NCBI GenBank assembly: GCA_020137815.1
Contig: CM035351.1
Span: 9,003,100 to 9,067,099 of the forward strand
Source: Hormiphora californensis
Taxonomy: Eukaryota > Ctenophora > Tentaculata > Cydippida > Pleurobrachiidae
DNA: 64,000 bases
Direction: 5' to 3'
The notes under the pieces: generated by a model
What the model saw: the letters and a program-made list of their open reading frames with translations, nothing else
Told to the model about the DNA's origin: nothing
Database searches by the model: none
In this document: one piece after another, positions 28,163 to 38,210 of the stretch
How the letters are laid out: each line of letters starts with the position of its first letter
Position numbering within the stretch: position 1 is the first letter of the stretch
Made by a program: the position numbers and the translations under genes

Positions 28163-28240
28163 CGCTAGACCAGAATCGAACCCGTTACCCGGACCTAGTG
28201 CGTGAGAGGCGAGTGTTATACTAACCACTACTGAGACCCT
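28163..28240 (-). ncRNA. tRNA-like sequence, probable SINE head or tRNA pseudogene
   Basis: On the minus strand the sequence has a good A box (TAGTGGTTAGTATAAC), an anticodon-arm-like CTCGCCTCTCACGC, and a B box (GGTTCGATTC) at a tRNA-like spacing. The loop CTCTCAC would read CTC (Glu). The acceptor and anticodon stems do not pair well, so it is not a working tRNA. A polymerase III-derived SINE head is most likely; its body would run leftward toward 28,050. Confidence 0.5.
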
Positions 28241-29139
28241 CTGTAAAGTCCTTTTTTTCAACTGTTCACCCAAAAACTGAAATTTAGAACTTCTGATGAA
28301 ACCCTCAGAAAGAAATTCCCCCCAGACCCCCCTGCCGTTTGTGGTTGGAGTGTGGTCTTGGACCCCCCGTCCCAATTGGTGTTGGGGCCACCCCTATACC
28401 TTCCGAGAAGGCAGCATAACACGGTCGCTTGTAGTGGGAAAACGGTAATGGAAAACGAAGATACAGTAAGACGACGCGCAACCGTGACCAATCAGGGCGC
28501 TAGTACGTGCTGACACATGAACTTTTTGCTGCGCGTTATGCACTGTGCACGTCTCCTTACTGTATTTTGCGTTACCGTATTTTGACTGCAAGCAGCACTG
28601 TAAGGTGGAACTTTTCTTGGCAAACGCCGCTGGCCCACGGGATAAGACAGCGCTTTTCAAGCACTTTTAAAGTTAGCGAGGGCCTTTTTAAAAAGTTTTT
28701 TTTTAAATTCACTAACCCCAACACCGATTGGCATCACTTTCCGACGGGCGCGATTATAATCTGGGTGCCTTGCAGCCCGTTTACAGGTGCACGCTACCAA
28801 AAGAGTACACTTAGACCGACTTTTTTCAAACGGCTATAGCCACGCAACCACATGGCCAATTTGAGTAAACTAAACGGTATCTGTTAGAGAATCGATAGCC
28901 CTAACCGATAACCCCAGACCAAACCCTAACCAGACCCTTACGAATAGCCCTAACCCGTCGCGCGTGCCAAAACTACGAATTGTTTAGCAATGAAAGGCAC
29001 CCAGATTTTAACGTTTTCCCTTTCCGACAGCGGGGAACAAAACTTGTTTTAAAAAAGGGGAGAAGAAAAATAAAAAAGGAACAATAAATTACAATAAATT
29101 ACCCACACACCCTCATATACTCATTCTTCCTCTCTCTGC
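28241..29139. other. Unassigned non-coding DNA
   Basis: No gene seen. It includes a stretch with several CCCTAACC-like words (28,898-28,965) that is too irregular to be a telomeric array. Confidence 0.4.
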
Positions 29140-30300
29140 TCATGTATCTCGAAAGTCAACATCTTCCACTCTGACTGGGATCACACGTCTCTTGGTGCCC
29201 CTAAGCGCAACAAGTGTTGATCTCAGTAAGCTGAATCGTGTCTTTTCACGAATGAAGGACATGGTTTCAGCGTAACATTCCTTGTGCCTGTCACAGATCT
29301 TCCTGGCCGCTCGCTCCAAAACCTTCCCTACTTCTCAGGCAAAACCTCCCGACGTGGAGAATACGAGGGGAGTGAAGGAACCCTGCTCCACTTCTTGCAC
29401 CCTTCGCATATAGGCAAGTTTCTTCTGATTTTGGTGCTGTTTATACAGGTTCGTGATGGGCACCTTCAGGTAGGATGGGGCATTAGGATGGAAAACCCGT
29501 ACATCCATGAAACTGGTCTGCATGTCAGACCACAAGCCACGACAGACTATGTCCATTCGTGCTTCAGCTTTGATATTTGCACTGATTGGCAAGTTGAATC
29601 CATCACAGGGCAACATTGGCTGTTCAGTGTTAACGGGTTTAAATCCCGCGTACCGAAGGATATCTGCTAGGGTATCTCGCAGGTGGTCATGTCTCCACAT
29701 ATCAAAGCCTCCAACCTTGCAGATCAAGGCGTGGTCACTGGTGTTTTGTGCCCCACAGCCGCATTTCCCTATCAGGTCCGGGAAGTGGAAGCCGTATCTG
29801 AGCCGAATGGCATCAACAAACTCAAGCTGGTTGAGCTCATGGCCGAGTTTCTGCAGCGGTCGAGCAGTTAGCCAACTAGAAGCACCGGGTTCGGAGCATA
29901 GCTCCATCGCACGCTGTGTCTTCATGTCAAGTACTGCAAAGATATCTGCACGTTCTGTTGCATGCCTCTCATCAGTGGCGTCAGCACACTTCTTCTTCAA
30001 CTTTCCGCTTTTCATCTCGGCATCCATGATGTTATTTGGACAGTCCTCTTCCGCCAGGATAAGAGACACTAGTGGTCCGGTAGCAAAACGGGAATTATTG
30101 TATTCTTGATTAGCCGTTTGTACCGGATTTTCCAATGCCATACCTCCCATCTTGACGGGGAGTGCTAGGATCCTCCTCTCAATGTCCGAGATATGCTTTC
30201 CCACAAATAGGGGTATCAGCTTATGCCTCAGGATGTCTTCCATAGGTTGGAACAAGTGCCCTATTCAGGTAGTGTTCGCTGCAGGTTCGACCACTTCATT
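29140..30300 (-). pseudogene. Retroelement reverse-transcriptase C-terminal domain, decayed
   Basis: The main frame (30,255 to 29,338, minus) carries GHLFQPMEDIL, LPVKMGGM, a zinc-ligand-like CGCG...HALIC, GGFDMWRHDHLRD and EARMDIVCRGLW, FMDVRVFHPNA, RVQEVEQGSFTPLVFSTSGG. I recognise this as the conserved C-terminal part found downstream of RT domains in a retroelement family common in marine invertebrate genomes; the clade name is not certain. A TGA at about 29,335-29,337 interrupts it after GGFA, and homologous sequence continues in frame (REKTRFSLLRSTLVALRG) to a stop at 29,140-29,142. Upstream, the homology shifts frame and fades near 30,300, and the catalytic RT core is absent. The interrupted pieces at 37.8-44.95 kb are the same domain. 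Confidence 0.7.
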
Positions 30301-32016
30301 TTCAAACAATCCATATAATAAATTCCATAATGTTAGTCAGTCTGTCCGTTAATTGGTTTTTCAAACTCCTCCCACAGTTTTTGAGCTAGACCCCTGAAAA
30401 TTTGTACACTGGTACCTTGGACCAAGGCGGATGTAAGTACGGGCTCAGATTTTTGATCCGATCTTTACAGCAGTGACGTCACGGGGTGACGTCATTGCGA
30501 CAAAAAGACTTACATTTTTCAAACGCTTCTAAGACCCTGAAAACGGCTCTAAATCAAAAAACTAACGCAATAGTGGGGAAAGAGAATCGTTTGAACTTCA
30601 TTTTACCTGATAGCGATTTCCCGTAACTCAATGTTTAAGGGTCGTAAATCGCGTCGGGAAAGTTAAAAATGCCAAAAATACGATATTTTTCACCGTAGCC
30701 ACCCAAAATCTTATCCAATCGATATGAAACTTGGTCGTTATGTGAATTTTAATGTCCTTTGGCCAGGGGTTCCCGGAAAACGGATTGGCAAGATGAGAAC
30801 TGACCGGAGTTCTTATAATTCACGAATTTGGAATTTTTCGTCGACCTTTTTTTGGCGACATAAAACGCGAACGAGAGGAAATTTTCAATGAATTTTAAAA
30901 TTTTACACTGCGCGCGTAGTTTTAGGTTCCGCGCGCGGCGTAAAAAAGCAGCGCTTTTTTGGTTTTGCGCATTGTCATAGCTCCTCGAGGTCGCATCCAA
31001 TCAAGAAATGTCCCTCAAGTTTTCGCTCCTCCTTGAGGAGATCTACAGGTTTGATCTGTATGGCGGCGCCATACCCCATTTGATTCTCAGTGCGCTCAGA
31101 TGGGTCGCGGCGCCAGACAGGGTTTGATGAAGGTCACTTTTGGATTGGATGCGAAATGAAGCCGTGAGAGTAACCTGAGATTAGGGTGGCGCGCGACTTT
31201 CTGCACGTGCTGATCTAACCGCTCCTACTATGAGACTCATTGCTCTAAGGAACAAACAAATTATCTTTTAAAAATCAAACACAAATGTCACCGGTTATAC
31301 GAGGATAAATTACCATTTACCAGGTCACGGGTTCCCAGCAAACGGGTACTCTAGTAATAATAATAATCAATACATTTAATATACCGCTTAATAGTGTTAA
31401 AAATAAATGGTTCACTACCGGGGTTAACGGATAAACGTTATACCATTTACCACTTTCTAAAGCGGTAGATGCCTACCCAAAAGAAGAATGTTGTAGAACA
31501 GACTCCCCTCAGATAGGAACTATATGCCAGTAGATAAACTGCGGACATAGTTCGAATATGCAAGGTGGGGGTGAGTTTTCGCAACAGTAACCAGGTTTTC
31601 AAGGCAGCTCACCCATTCGGACACTTTGTTCGTAACAAATGTTGTCTTGAATTCAGTCGATCCGATTGCTGCACCGAGGTGTCTGGCACCAGCAGTTGTT
31701 ATCCGACAGCCGAAGAGAAGCTAAAAAAGTCTGGGTTTTACAAATAAAAACTTGATATATTTATGCATCGCGCGGCGTCGCAGCGTTCTTCATAAAATCA
31801 AAATCTCGCGCGTTACGTTTTTTGTTGAAACAAGCCGCGCATTGAGACGCGCAAAAAAGAAACTTAACCCGGAAATTCACACACTTGATAAAAAATTTGA
31901 TAAAGGAGTTCTGCATAAAATGTCGTCACAGCAGCCCTGAATTCAGTTCTCATTTCTCACTTTTCGGCTTTGAACACCATACCATATCAAACGTTCCCGT
32001 TCTAGTTCTTTACGAA
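30301..32016. other. Non-coding region upstream of the Ly6-like gene
   Basis: No gene seen. It contains two TGACGTCA octamers at 30,474-30,481 and 30,487-30,494, a GC-rich inverted sequence near 31,058-31,125 that resembles the one at 17,028-17,090, and unassigned DNA. Some of it resembles the diffuse repeats near 12.9 and 15.6 kb in style, but I could not align it. Confidence 0.4.
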
Positions 32017-32514
32017 ATGCTGAAGCACATTTTCCTGCTACTGGTGTTGGGATCTCCTGTTCTAGGCCAACACAGTCATGGTCACGGCGGAGGAGCATCC
32101 GAAGAAACTGGTGGTGACCTCCAGTGCTACGATTGCCACGACATAACTGTTACGGCAGACGGAGTCGCTGTCGAAAACCCCTTTTCGGATTGGCCGGACT
32201 ATAAAACCTGCGACGGAACCCTTTCAACGAAAGAGTGCGGTAGATGTTTCACTGGTGAAATAACAATGGATGGACAACTGAATGGCACTACGCACAAAGT
32301 CCATCGAATTATGAAGGGATGCTGGGAGAAATATGCTTGCAAAAATATGGAAACTTTGCTGGGAATGATTGCTCAATATGATGGTATAACCTTTGGCGAT
32401 GTGGACTATAAATATGCTAATTGTGACGAGAATGAATGTAACGGAGCTCTATCTATGGGTGGTAACACTTTCTGTGTGCTGTTGATGGCTTTGTTGGCCT
32501 GGTACTGCAACTAA
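32017..32514 (+). CDS. Ly6/uPAR (three-finger) domain protein, probably GPI-anchored
   Basis: Single-exon, 165 residues from the ATG at 32,017. I chose this start because the next residues form a signal peptide (MLKHIFLLLVLGSPVLG). A short His/Gly-rich stretch (HSHGHGGG) follows, then a Cys-rich module opening LQCYDC and closing NCDENECNGA, the CxxC...CxxxxCN pattern of Ly6/uPAR three-finger domains. The C-terminus is hydrophobic (FCVLLMALLAWYCN) after small residues, as in GPI-anchor signals, so it would sit on the outer plasma membrane. Ly6 genes usually have introns; a single exon suggests intron loss or a retrocopy, though no poly(A) remnant is seen. The partner is unknown. Confidence 0.75.
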   Translation: MLKHIFLLLVLGSPVLGQHSHGHGGGASEETGGDLQCYDCHDITVTADGVAVENPFSDWPDYKTCDGTLSTKECGRCFTGEITMDGQLNGTTHKVHRIMKGCWEKYACKNMETLLGMIAQYDGITFGDVDYKYANCDENECNGALSMGGNTFCVLLMALLAWYCN

Positions 32515-32785
32515 AAATAGACTGTCTTGGGGCGTTATATTTGTGTGAATAGTAAAATGTTTTTTTTTTCAGTTTTGTGAATATGAATCATTTTCAATTT
32601 GTCCCTAAAATCCCCTGGAAGGGAAGATAAAAGAACCGGATATGAAATCGGGGCAAGTTTATCCAAATGCAATGTGATATGGTTGTCATCAGCAGACTCC
32701 TAATAAGAATGTTATGTGAGACTGCATCTACATACGCCTTTTAGTTTTACTCAGTTACTGAAAAGTTAAAATAAGAACGCAAGGT
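32515..32785. other. 3' flank of the Ly6-like gene
   Basis: No coding potential. AATAAG-type words near 32,702 and 32,770 are weak polyadenylation candidates only. Confidence 0.4.
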
Positions 32786-32787
32786 TA

Positions 32788-33157
32788 CGTTGCATTTCGT
32801 TTCACTTTTGCTTGTCTCAGACACCAAAAAGGGCTGTTTTCCTCAATAAAATACAACTCAAATCTGTCTTTAGTTCTCATTTCCATCACACATGACCTCC
32901 CAGTTACCACTGAACTGTCTCTCGGGCCTGGCCTGGTCTCATCACTAAATTACAGCTACATTTTTGTCCAATATTCCCCTCTTCCCCACACTAAAATGCA
33001 ACTTAAATCCGCCTCAAGTACCAATATTCGAGAACATATGATCTCTCAGTCACCAGCGAGCAGTCTCCCCGGCAACGCACAGTCCAATTGTTAGTTTAGG
33101 GCAGCAATTTTGGCCGAAATCGACCAAAACTTTGGAATTTCGCATCCTTATTATAAA
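32788..33157 (+). repeat. Copy of repeat unit A
   Basis: About 370 bp from GGTTACGTTGCATTTCG to ACTTTGGAATTTCGCAT. The same sequence recurs at 34,353-34,717 and partly at 34,810-35,003 on the plus strand, and inverted in 36,590-36,996. Confidence 0.85.
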
Positions 33158-34012
33158 GTACAAATGCGTGGCGTGATGAGTATGATGACCTATCATCACG
33201 TGCAAATAGAGGGGGTTGCCAAGGAGGTGCTCTGGGAGGGGTATTGGAGGGGGGATACTGCACGTGCGTGTTATTGGTTGTTTGTTGGGTGTTCCTGTGT
33301 TGTTCCTGTGGTGTTTTGGGATCTACTGCTGGAGCTGCCATGATTGCCAAAGCCTTTCTACCTACGTACCCCGTTGATTCTCTACACATGTCTACAATTC
33401 TACGGATCTTTATCATCTGATTCTACATGTTATTCAGCGGAATTTCCCTTGATGTTTATCACCAGCGCTCTACCACTACCAACCTCCGTATTCTTTACCC
33501 CGACATGGAGAGACAAAGAGTGAGAGGGTGGGGGAGGTATATACCCTGCTAACTTAAATAATGCGCCAGTGGCGAGAAGTCCCACTAGCGCGCTCTCAGT
33601 AAACAGCCAGTCCAGCGGCAGATTATTTCCCACTGGCAGGTTATTTATTTGTAACATTCAAAGTGTGTGTAAATGATCAGTTCTTACTAAAATACAGAGG
33701 GAACACTATGTGCAACACTTACACACTACATTGGAGAGAAAGAAAGGACACATTCCGTCAATTACTCTCTCTTTATCTCCCCTTTTGTCTCACTATCTCT
33801 TCCTCTGTGTTATGTGTGACATGCCCCTTATCAGGATGTTTCTTTCACTCTCTTTCCTTAGCAACTGCTTAGTAACTGTTACCAAACAGTGTACACTCAA
33901 TTGTGAGGTGTTTTTAACTATTTCTCAGTTCTCTTTGTGTGTTTTGATTAGTGTTCTCTCTCTTGTTGGTGTGTAATACTTCAAATAAACAACTAAAGCA
34001 GGGTATATAACC
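33158..34012. other. Unassigned non-coding DNA
   Basis: No gene seen. A region near 33,560-33,650 shares GCCAGTGG-type words with the foldback to its right. Confidence 0.4.
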
Positions 34013-34014
34013 TA

Positions 34015-34198
34015 TAAACTCTTGTCACTGGCACGTTATAGGTTTAAACCCCTCCGCCTCTCCCTCGGCTACGCCTCGGGATCGTCGTCGTGATTTAAAC
34101 CAGTTTATCCGCCAGTGGCGGATAAACTACAGCTACCTTCTCCCAGCGGCGCGCTGGGAGAAAGGTATCTGAAATAACGCGCCACTGGCAAGAGTTTA
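34015..34198. repeat. Foldback sequence built of nested palindromes
   Basis: Outer arms TAAACTCTTG-CACTGGC / GCCA-CAAGAGTTTA enclose GTTTATCCGCCAGTGG with its complement and TCTCCCAGC / GCTGGGAGA. It resembles a small foldback element, with no coding content. Confidence 0.6.
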
Positions 34199-34257
34199 TG
34201 CCTCATATAGATACGGGTGGGGGGGGGGGGTTGTAGGACTTAACAATGGGCTTTCTA

Positions 34258-35005
34258 GTTAAATTAAATTTGCGAAACTTTGTACTTTGCCATTGCGTGT
34301 TTTATAAAGGAGCACTAACAAGTCACAGAGCAGAATTCTATTCATTACTCGTTCGTTACGTTGCATTTCGTTTCACTTTTGCTTGTCTCAGACACCAAAA
34401 AGGGCTGTTTTCCTCAATAAAATACAACTCAAATCTGTCTTTAGTTCTCATTTCCATCACACATGACCTCCCAGTTACCACTGAACTGTCTCTCGGGCCT
34501 GGCCTGGTCTCATCACTAAATTACAGCTACATTTTTGTCCAATATTCCCCTCTTCCCCACACTAAAATGCAACTTAAATCCGCCTCAAGTACCAATATTC
34601 GAGAACATATGATCTCTCAGTCACCAGCGAGCAGTCTCCCCGGCAACGCACAGTCCAATTGTTAGTTTAGGGCAGCAATTTTGGCCGAAATCGACCAAAA
34701 CTTTGGAATTTCGCATTAAATTAAATTTGCGAAACTTTGTACTTTGCCATTGCGTGTTTTATAAAGGAGCACTAACAAGTCACAGAGCAGAATTCTATTC
34801 ATTACTCGTTCGTTACGTTGCATTTCGTTTCACTTTTGCTTGTCTCAGACACCAAAAAGGGCTGTTTTCCTCAATAAAATACAACTCAAATCTGTCTTTA
34901 GTTCTCATTTCCATCACACATGACCTCCCAGTTACCACTGAACTGTCTCTCGGGCCTGGCCTGGTCTCATCACTAAATTACAGCTACATTTTTGTCCAAT
35001 ATTAC
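34258..35005 (+). repeat. Two tandem copies of repeat unit A
   Basis: Unit A runs from TAAATTAAATTTGCGAAAC at about 34,258 to TTTCGCAT at 34,717. The next copy starts immediately and diverges at about 35,005 into a C-rich stretch that leads into unit B. Copies are near-identical by eye. Confidence 0.85.
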
Positions 35006-35355
35006 CCCCCGCCCCACCCCCACCCGCCCTCCCCCACCCACCTCTCCCAATATAGCGGACATTGCTAAACACCACACTACAGAGACAATCCTTGTGTTTT
35101 GGTGCACTAAGTCGCTTATCGCGTGTAACAACTAACAAATGTTCTTATCTATCTCATCCGAATTGTCTTCTAGAACATTTTACACTTTAGTGGTGCTACA
35201 ATCTGTCCTACCCCTTATTTGTGTTTGATTGTTCTCGTTTATCTTTATCTCTAACGGAAAAGGATACACCTCTCGGCTCTCATCTCCATTCCCATCACCA
35301 ACCAACATCACGGTAACAATCATCCATCAAAATTCTGTAAGTTCACCTGTTCGTA

Positions 35356-35652
35356 TTGTCTGTTCACAGATTGTGTAAAGTTTATATTGTGAATGTAATT
35401 GACTATTCAAAACACGGTATACATCGGGATTCCAGACCCAAACTCAAGACATTCACAAAGGCAAAACGTTACCTTGTTCCAGACCAAACTAAACTCAAGA
35501 CACTCACAAAGGCAAAAAGTTACCTTGTTCCAGACCAAACTAAACTCAAGAAACTCTCAAAGGCAAAACGTTACCTTGTTCCAGACCAAACTAAACTCAA
35601 GAAACTCTCAAAGGCAAAACGATACCTTGTTCCAGACCCTGTAACTTTATAG
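35356..35652 (+). CDS. Small Lys-rich tandem-repeat reading frame, copy 1
   Basis: A frame of 98 codons if opened at a TTG. The first ATG lies only in overlapping frames, so coding status is doubtful. It contains four tandem copies of a roughly 20-residue unit (KAKRYLVPDQTKLK). The underlying DNA is a roughly 60-bp tandem repeat at about 35,428-35,640. No known domain. The same frame is kept in two other copies (35,933-36,229 minus and 37,159-37,455 plus). Confidence 0.3.
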   Translation: MSVHRLCKVYIVNVIDYSKHGIHRDSRPKLKTFTKAKRYLVPDQTKLKTLTKAKSYLVPDQTKLKKLSKAKRYLVPDQTKLKKLSKAKRYLVPDPVTL

Positions 35653-35932
35653 GATAAAGCTTGCGTAATCATTGAAATCTATGTATTATTATGATCAGTT
35701 TTTTTTTTTTTTTTTTTTGGGGCATTAAGCTAAGGCGTACCAAGTCTCATACCACCCGGGTATAGACGGCATAGCCTGGAACCCTCCGTACGAACTCCCT
35801 TGAAAATTCAAGGGAGAGCAGTGCACATTGGAGGGCCCTACGCTTGTCTTGTGTCTGTCTTGGTCAGTCATTTAGATAGTTAAAAACTGATCATAATAAT
35901 ACATAGATTTCAATGATTACGCAAGCTTTATC

Positions 35933-36229
35933 CTATAAAGTTACAGGGTCTGGAACAAGGTATCGTTTTGCCTTTGAGAGTTTCTTGAGTTTAGTTTGGT
36001 CTGGAACAAGGTAATGTTTTGCCTTTGAGAGTTTCTTGAGTTTAGTTTGGTCTGGAACAAGGTAACTTTTTGCCTTTGTGAGTGTCTTGAGTTTAGTTTG
36101 GTCTGGAACAAGGTAACGTTTTGCCTTTGTGAATGTCTTGAGTTTGGGTCTGGAATCCCGATGTATACCGTGTTTTGAATAGTCAATTACATTCACAATA
36201 TAAACTTTACACAATCTGTGAACAGACAA
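35933..36229 (-). CDS. Small Lys-rich tandem-repeat reading frame, copy 2
   Basis: Inverted copy of the 35,356 frame. One residue differs (KAKHYLV for KAKRYLV). It also lacks an ATG. Retention of the frame is expected from youth of the duplication and is weak evidence of coding. Confidence 0.3.
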   Translation of the reverse strand: MSVHRLCKVYIVNVIDYSKHGIHRDSRPKLKTFTKAKRYLVPDQTKLKTLTKAKSYLVPDQTKLKKLSKAKHYLVPDQTKLKKLSKAKRYLVPDPVTL

Positions 36230-36740
36230 TACGAACAGGTGAACTTACAGAATTTTGATGGATGATTGTTACCGTGATGTTGGTTGGTGATGGGAATGGA
36301 GATGAGAGCCGAGAGGTGTATCCTTTTCCGTTAGAGATAAAGATAAACGAGAACAATCAAACACAAATAAGGGGTAGGACAGATTGTAGCACCACTAAAG
36401 TGTAAAATGTTCTAGAAGACAATTCGGATGAGATAGATAAGAACATTTGTTAGTTGTTACACGCGATAAGCGACTTAGTGCACCAAAACACAAGGATTGT
36501 CTCTGTAGTGTGGTGTTTAGCAATGTCCGCTATATTGGGAGAGGTGGGTGGGGGAGGGCGGGTGGGGGTGGGGCGGGGGGTAATATTGGACAAAAATGTA
36601 GCTGTAATTTAGTGATGAGACCAGGCCAGGCCCGAGAGACAGTTCAGTGGTAACTGGGAGGTCATGTGTGATGGAAATGAGAACTAAAGACAGATTTGAG
36701 TTGTATTTTATTGAGGAAAACAGCCCTTTTTGGTGTCTGA

Positions 36741-36953
36741 CAGTGGTCATCCGACATAATTGCCATACCTCGACGTGAAATTCGACCTGAATCTCGACCT
36801 GGAATGAGGCGCGCATTTGTAGTAAAAGACTAGCGAGAGAGAAGAGTTGAAGCGCGACATCATTTGCTTACTGCGGCATCTCTCTGATGCACGCCTCATT
36901 CCAGGTCGAGATTCAGGTCGAATTTCACGTCGGAATATGTCGGATGACCACTG
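36741..36953. mobile_element. 213-bp MITE-like insertion with TGA target duplication
   Basis: Terminal inverted repeats start CAGTGGTCATCCGACAT at 36,741 and end with the complement at 36,953. A second pair of inverted blocks (CGACGTGAAATTCGACCTGA and complement) fills most of the rest. TGA flanks both ends (36,738-36,740 and 36,954-36,956), and unit A elsewhere in the window shows the empty site with a single TGA. Confidence 0.9.
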
Positions 36954-36996
36954 TGAGACAAGCAAAAGTGAAACGAAATGCAACGTAACGAACGAG

Positions 36997-37690
36997 TGCT
37001 ACAATCTGTCCTACCCCTTATTTGTGTTTGATTGTTCTCGTTTATCTTTATCTCTAACGGAAAAGGATACACCTCTCGGCTCTCATCTCCATTCCCATCA
37101 CCAACCAACATCACGGTAACAATCATCCATCAAAATTCTGTAAGTTCACCTGTTCGTATTGTCTGTTCACAGATTGTGTAAAGTTTATATTGTGAATGTA
37201 ATTGACTATTCAAAACACGGTATACATCGGGATTCCAGACCCAAACTCAAGACATTCACAAAGGCAAAACGTTACCTTGTTCCAGACCAAACTAAACTCA
37301 AGACACTCACAAAGGCAAAAAGTTACCTTGTTCCAGACCAAACTAAACTCAAGAAACTCTCAAAGGCAAAACGTTACCTTGTTCCAGACCAAACTAAACT
37401 CAAGAAACTCTCAAAGGCAAAACGATACCTTGTTCCAGACCCTGTAACTTTATAGGATAAAGCTTGCGTAATCATTGAAATCTATGTATTATTATGATCA
37501 GTTTTTAACTATCTAAATGACTGACCAAGACAGACACAAGACAAGCGTAGGGCCCTCCAATGTGCACTGCTCTCCCTTGAATTTTCAAGGGAGTTCGTAC
37601 GGAGGGTTCCAGGCTATGCCGTCTATACCCGGGTGGTATGAGACTTGGTACGCCTTAGCTTAATGCCCCAAAAAAAAACAAAAAAAATAA
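36997..37690 (+). repeat. Third copy of unit B, ending in poly(A)
   Basis: A direct copy of the 35,191-35,700 sequence that also has the final roughly 180 bp missing from the first copy: it continues past GATCAGTTTTTAAC to AATGCCCC and an A-rich tail (37,671-37,690). This shows the full unit is a poly(A)-ended sequence. Confidence 0.85.
37159..37455 (+). CDS. Small Lys-rich tandem-repeat reading frame, copy 3
   Basis: Identical at the residue level to the 35,356 frame. As there, no ATG opens it, and the four-fold 20-residue repeat is its only notable feature. Confidence 0.3.
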   Translation: MSVHRLCKVYIVNVIDYSKHGIHRDSRPKLKTFTKAKRYLVPDQTKLKTLTKAKSYLVPDQTKLKKLSKAKRYLVPDQTKLKKLSKAKRYLVPDPVTL

Positions 37691-37814
37691 GAACGCAGTA
37701 AGGCGCGAGGTTACAATGATTTCGATGCCGCTTACAGTGCGCGTGCACAGTGACGTAACTTTGCGGATATCCCAGTTTCGCGCGGCTGGTGTTTTATTTA
37801 AAAACAGTCTGGTT

Positions 37815-37967
37815 TTCTCCACCACCAAATTGTCCGTGTGGAAAACACCACTGAACACAGCCTATCTTGGCGGTTACGTGCAGCTCCGACACAATGAGAT
37901 CCGGGACCTTACTGCAAACTTGTTGAAAGAGGCCGGATGCCGTGATGTTTCAAGAGAACCCCATCTT
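37815..37967 (+). pseudogene. Retroelement RT C-terminal domain, piece 1 of 3
   Basis: GGYVQLRHNEIRDLTANLLKEAG followed by CRDVSREPHL matches the family represented at 29.1-30.3 kb. Just upstream, CPCG and then TEHSLS lie in shifted frames, so the zinc-ligand segment has small indels. The domain stops abruptly at 37,967 where a LINE is inserted, and resumes in frame at 43,309. Confidence 0.75.
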
Positions 37968-38210
37968 TCATCAACTACATCATCATCAACTACACATCAT
38001 CATCAACTACAACGTAAAACTATTTATTGAGGTGCGGCATCCTCCACCTCAATTGTTTCAGTCGTTTATGACCCTACTGCAAACAGTGGACGCGAGGAAA
38101 CTGTTTATCACTCCTTCTACGACCATCAACGGAAACCCCGAGGTAAAGTGACTGTAAGTACACACAATCACCACAATCCTCACCCCATCCGTGAATCCTA
38201 TCCACTCACC

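Larger units (their letters stand above)
34803..36996. repeat. Large palindrome, ~0.9 kb arms, with ~180 bp spacer
   Basis: The left arm (about 34,803-35,700) is repeated in inverted orientation at about 35,885-36,996; the right arm is longer only because a 213-bp element is inserted at 36,741. The centre is a T-run (35,699-35,718) followed by GGGGCATTAAGC sequence. The inverted copy plus the centre read, on the minus strand, as one unit ending in poly(A). Transcription across it would give a long hairpin RNA. Arms look over 98 percent identical by eye. Confidence 0.9.

Noticed and set aside
28163-28240. Functional tRNA-Glu
   Set aside because: Acceptor and anticodon stems do not pair; only the internal promoter boxes are good.
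27946-28839. Several overlapping 80-110 codon frames on both strands
   Set aside because: No shared family motifs, and part of the DNA is the tRNA-like repeat.
28898-28965. Interstitial telomeric repeat (CCCTAACC words)
   Set aside because: Only a few irregular words with no hexamer periodicity.
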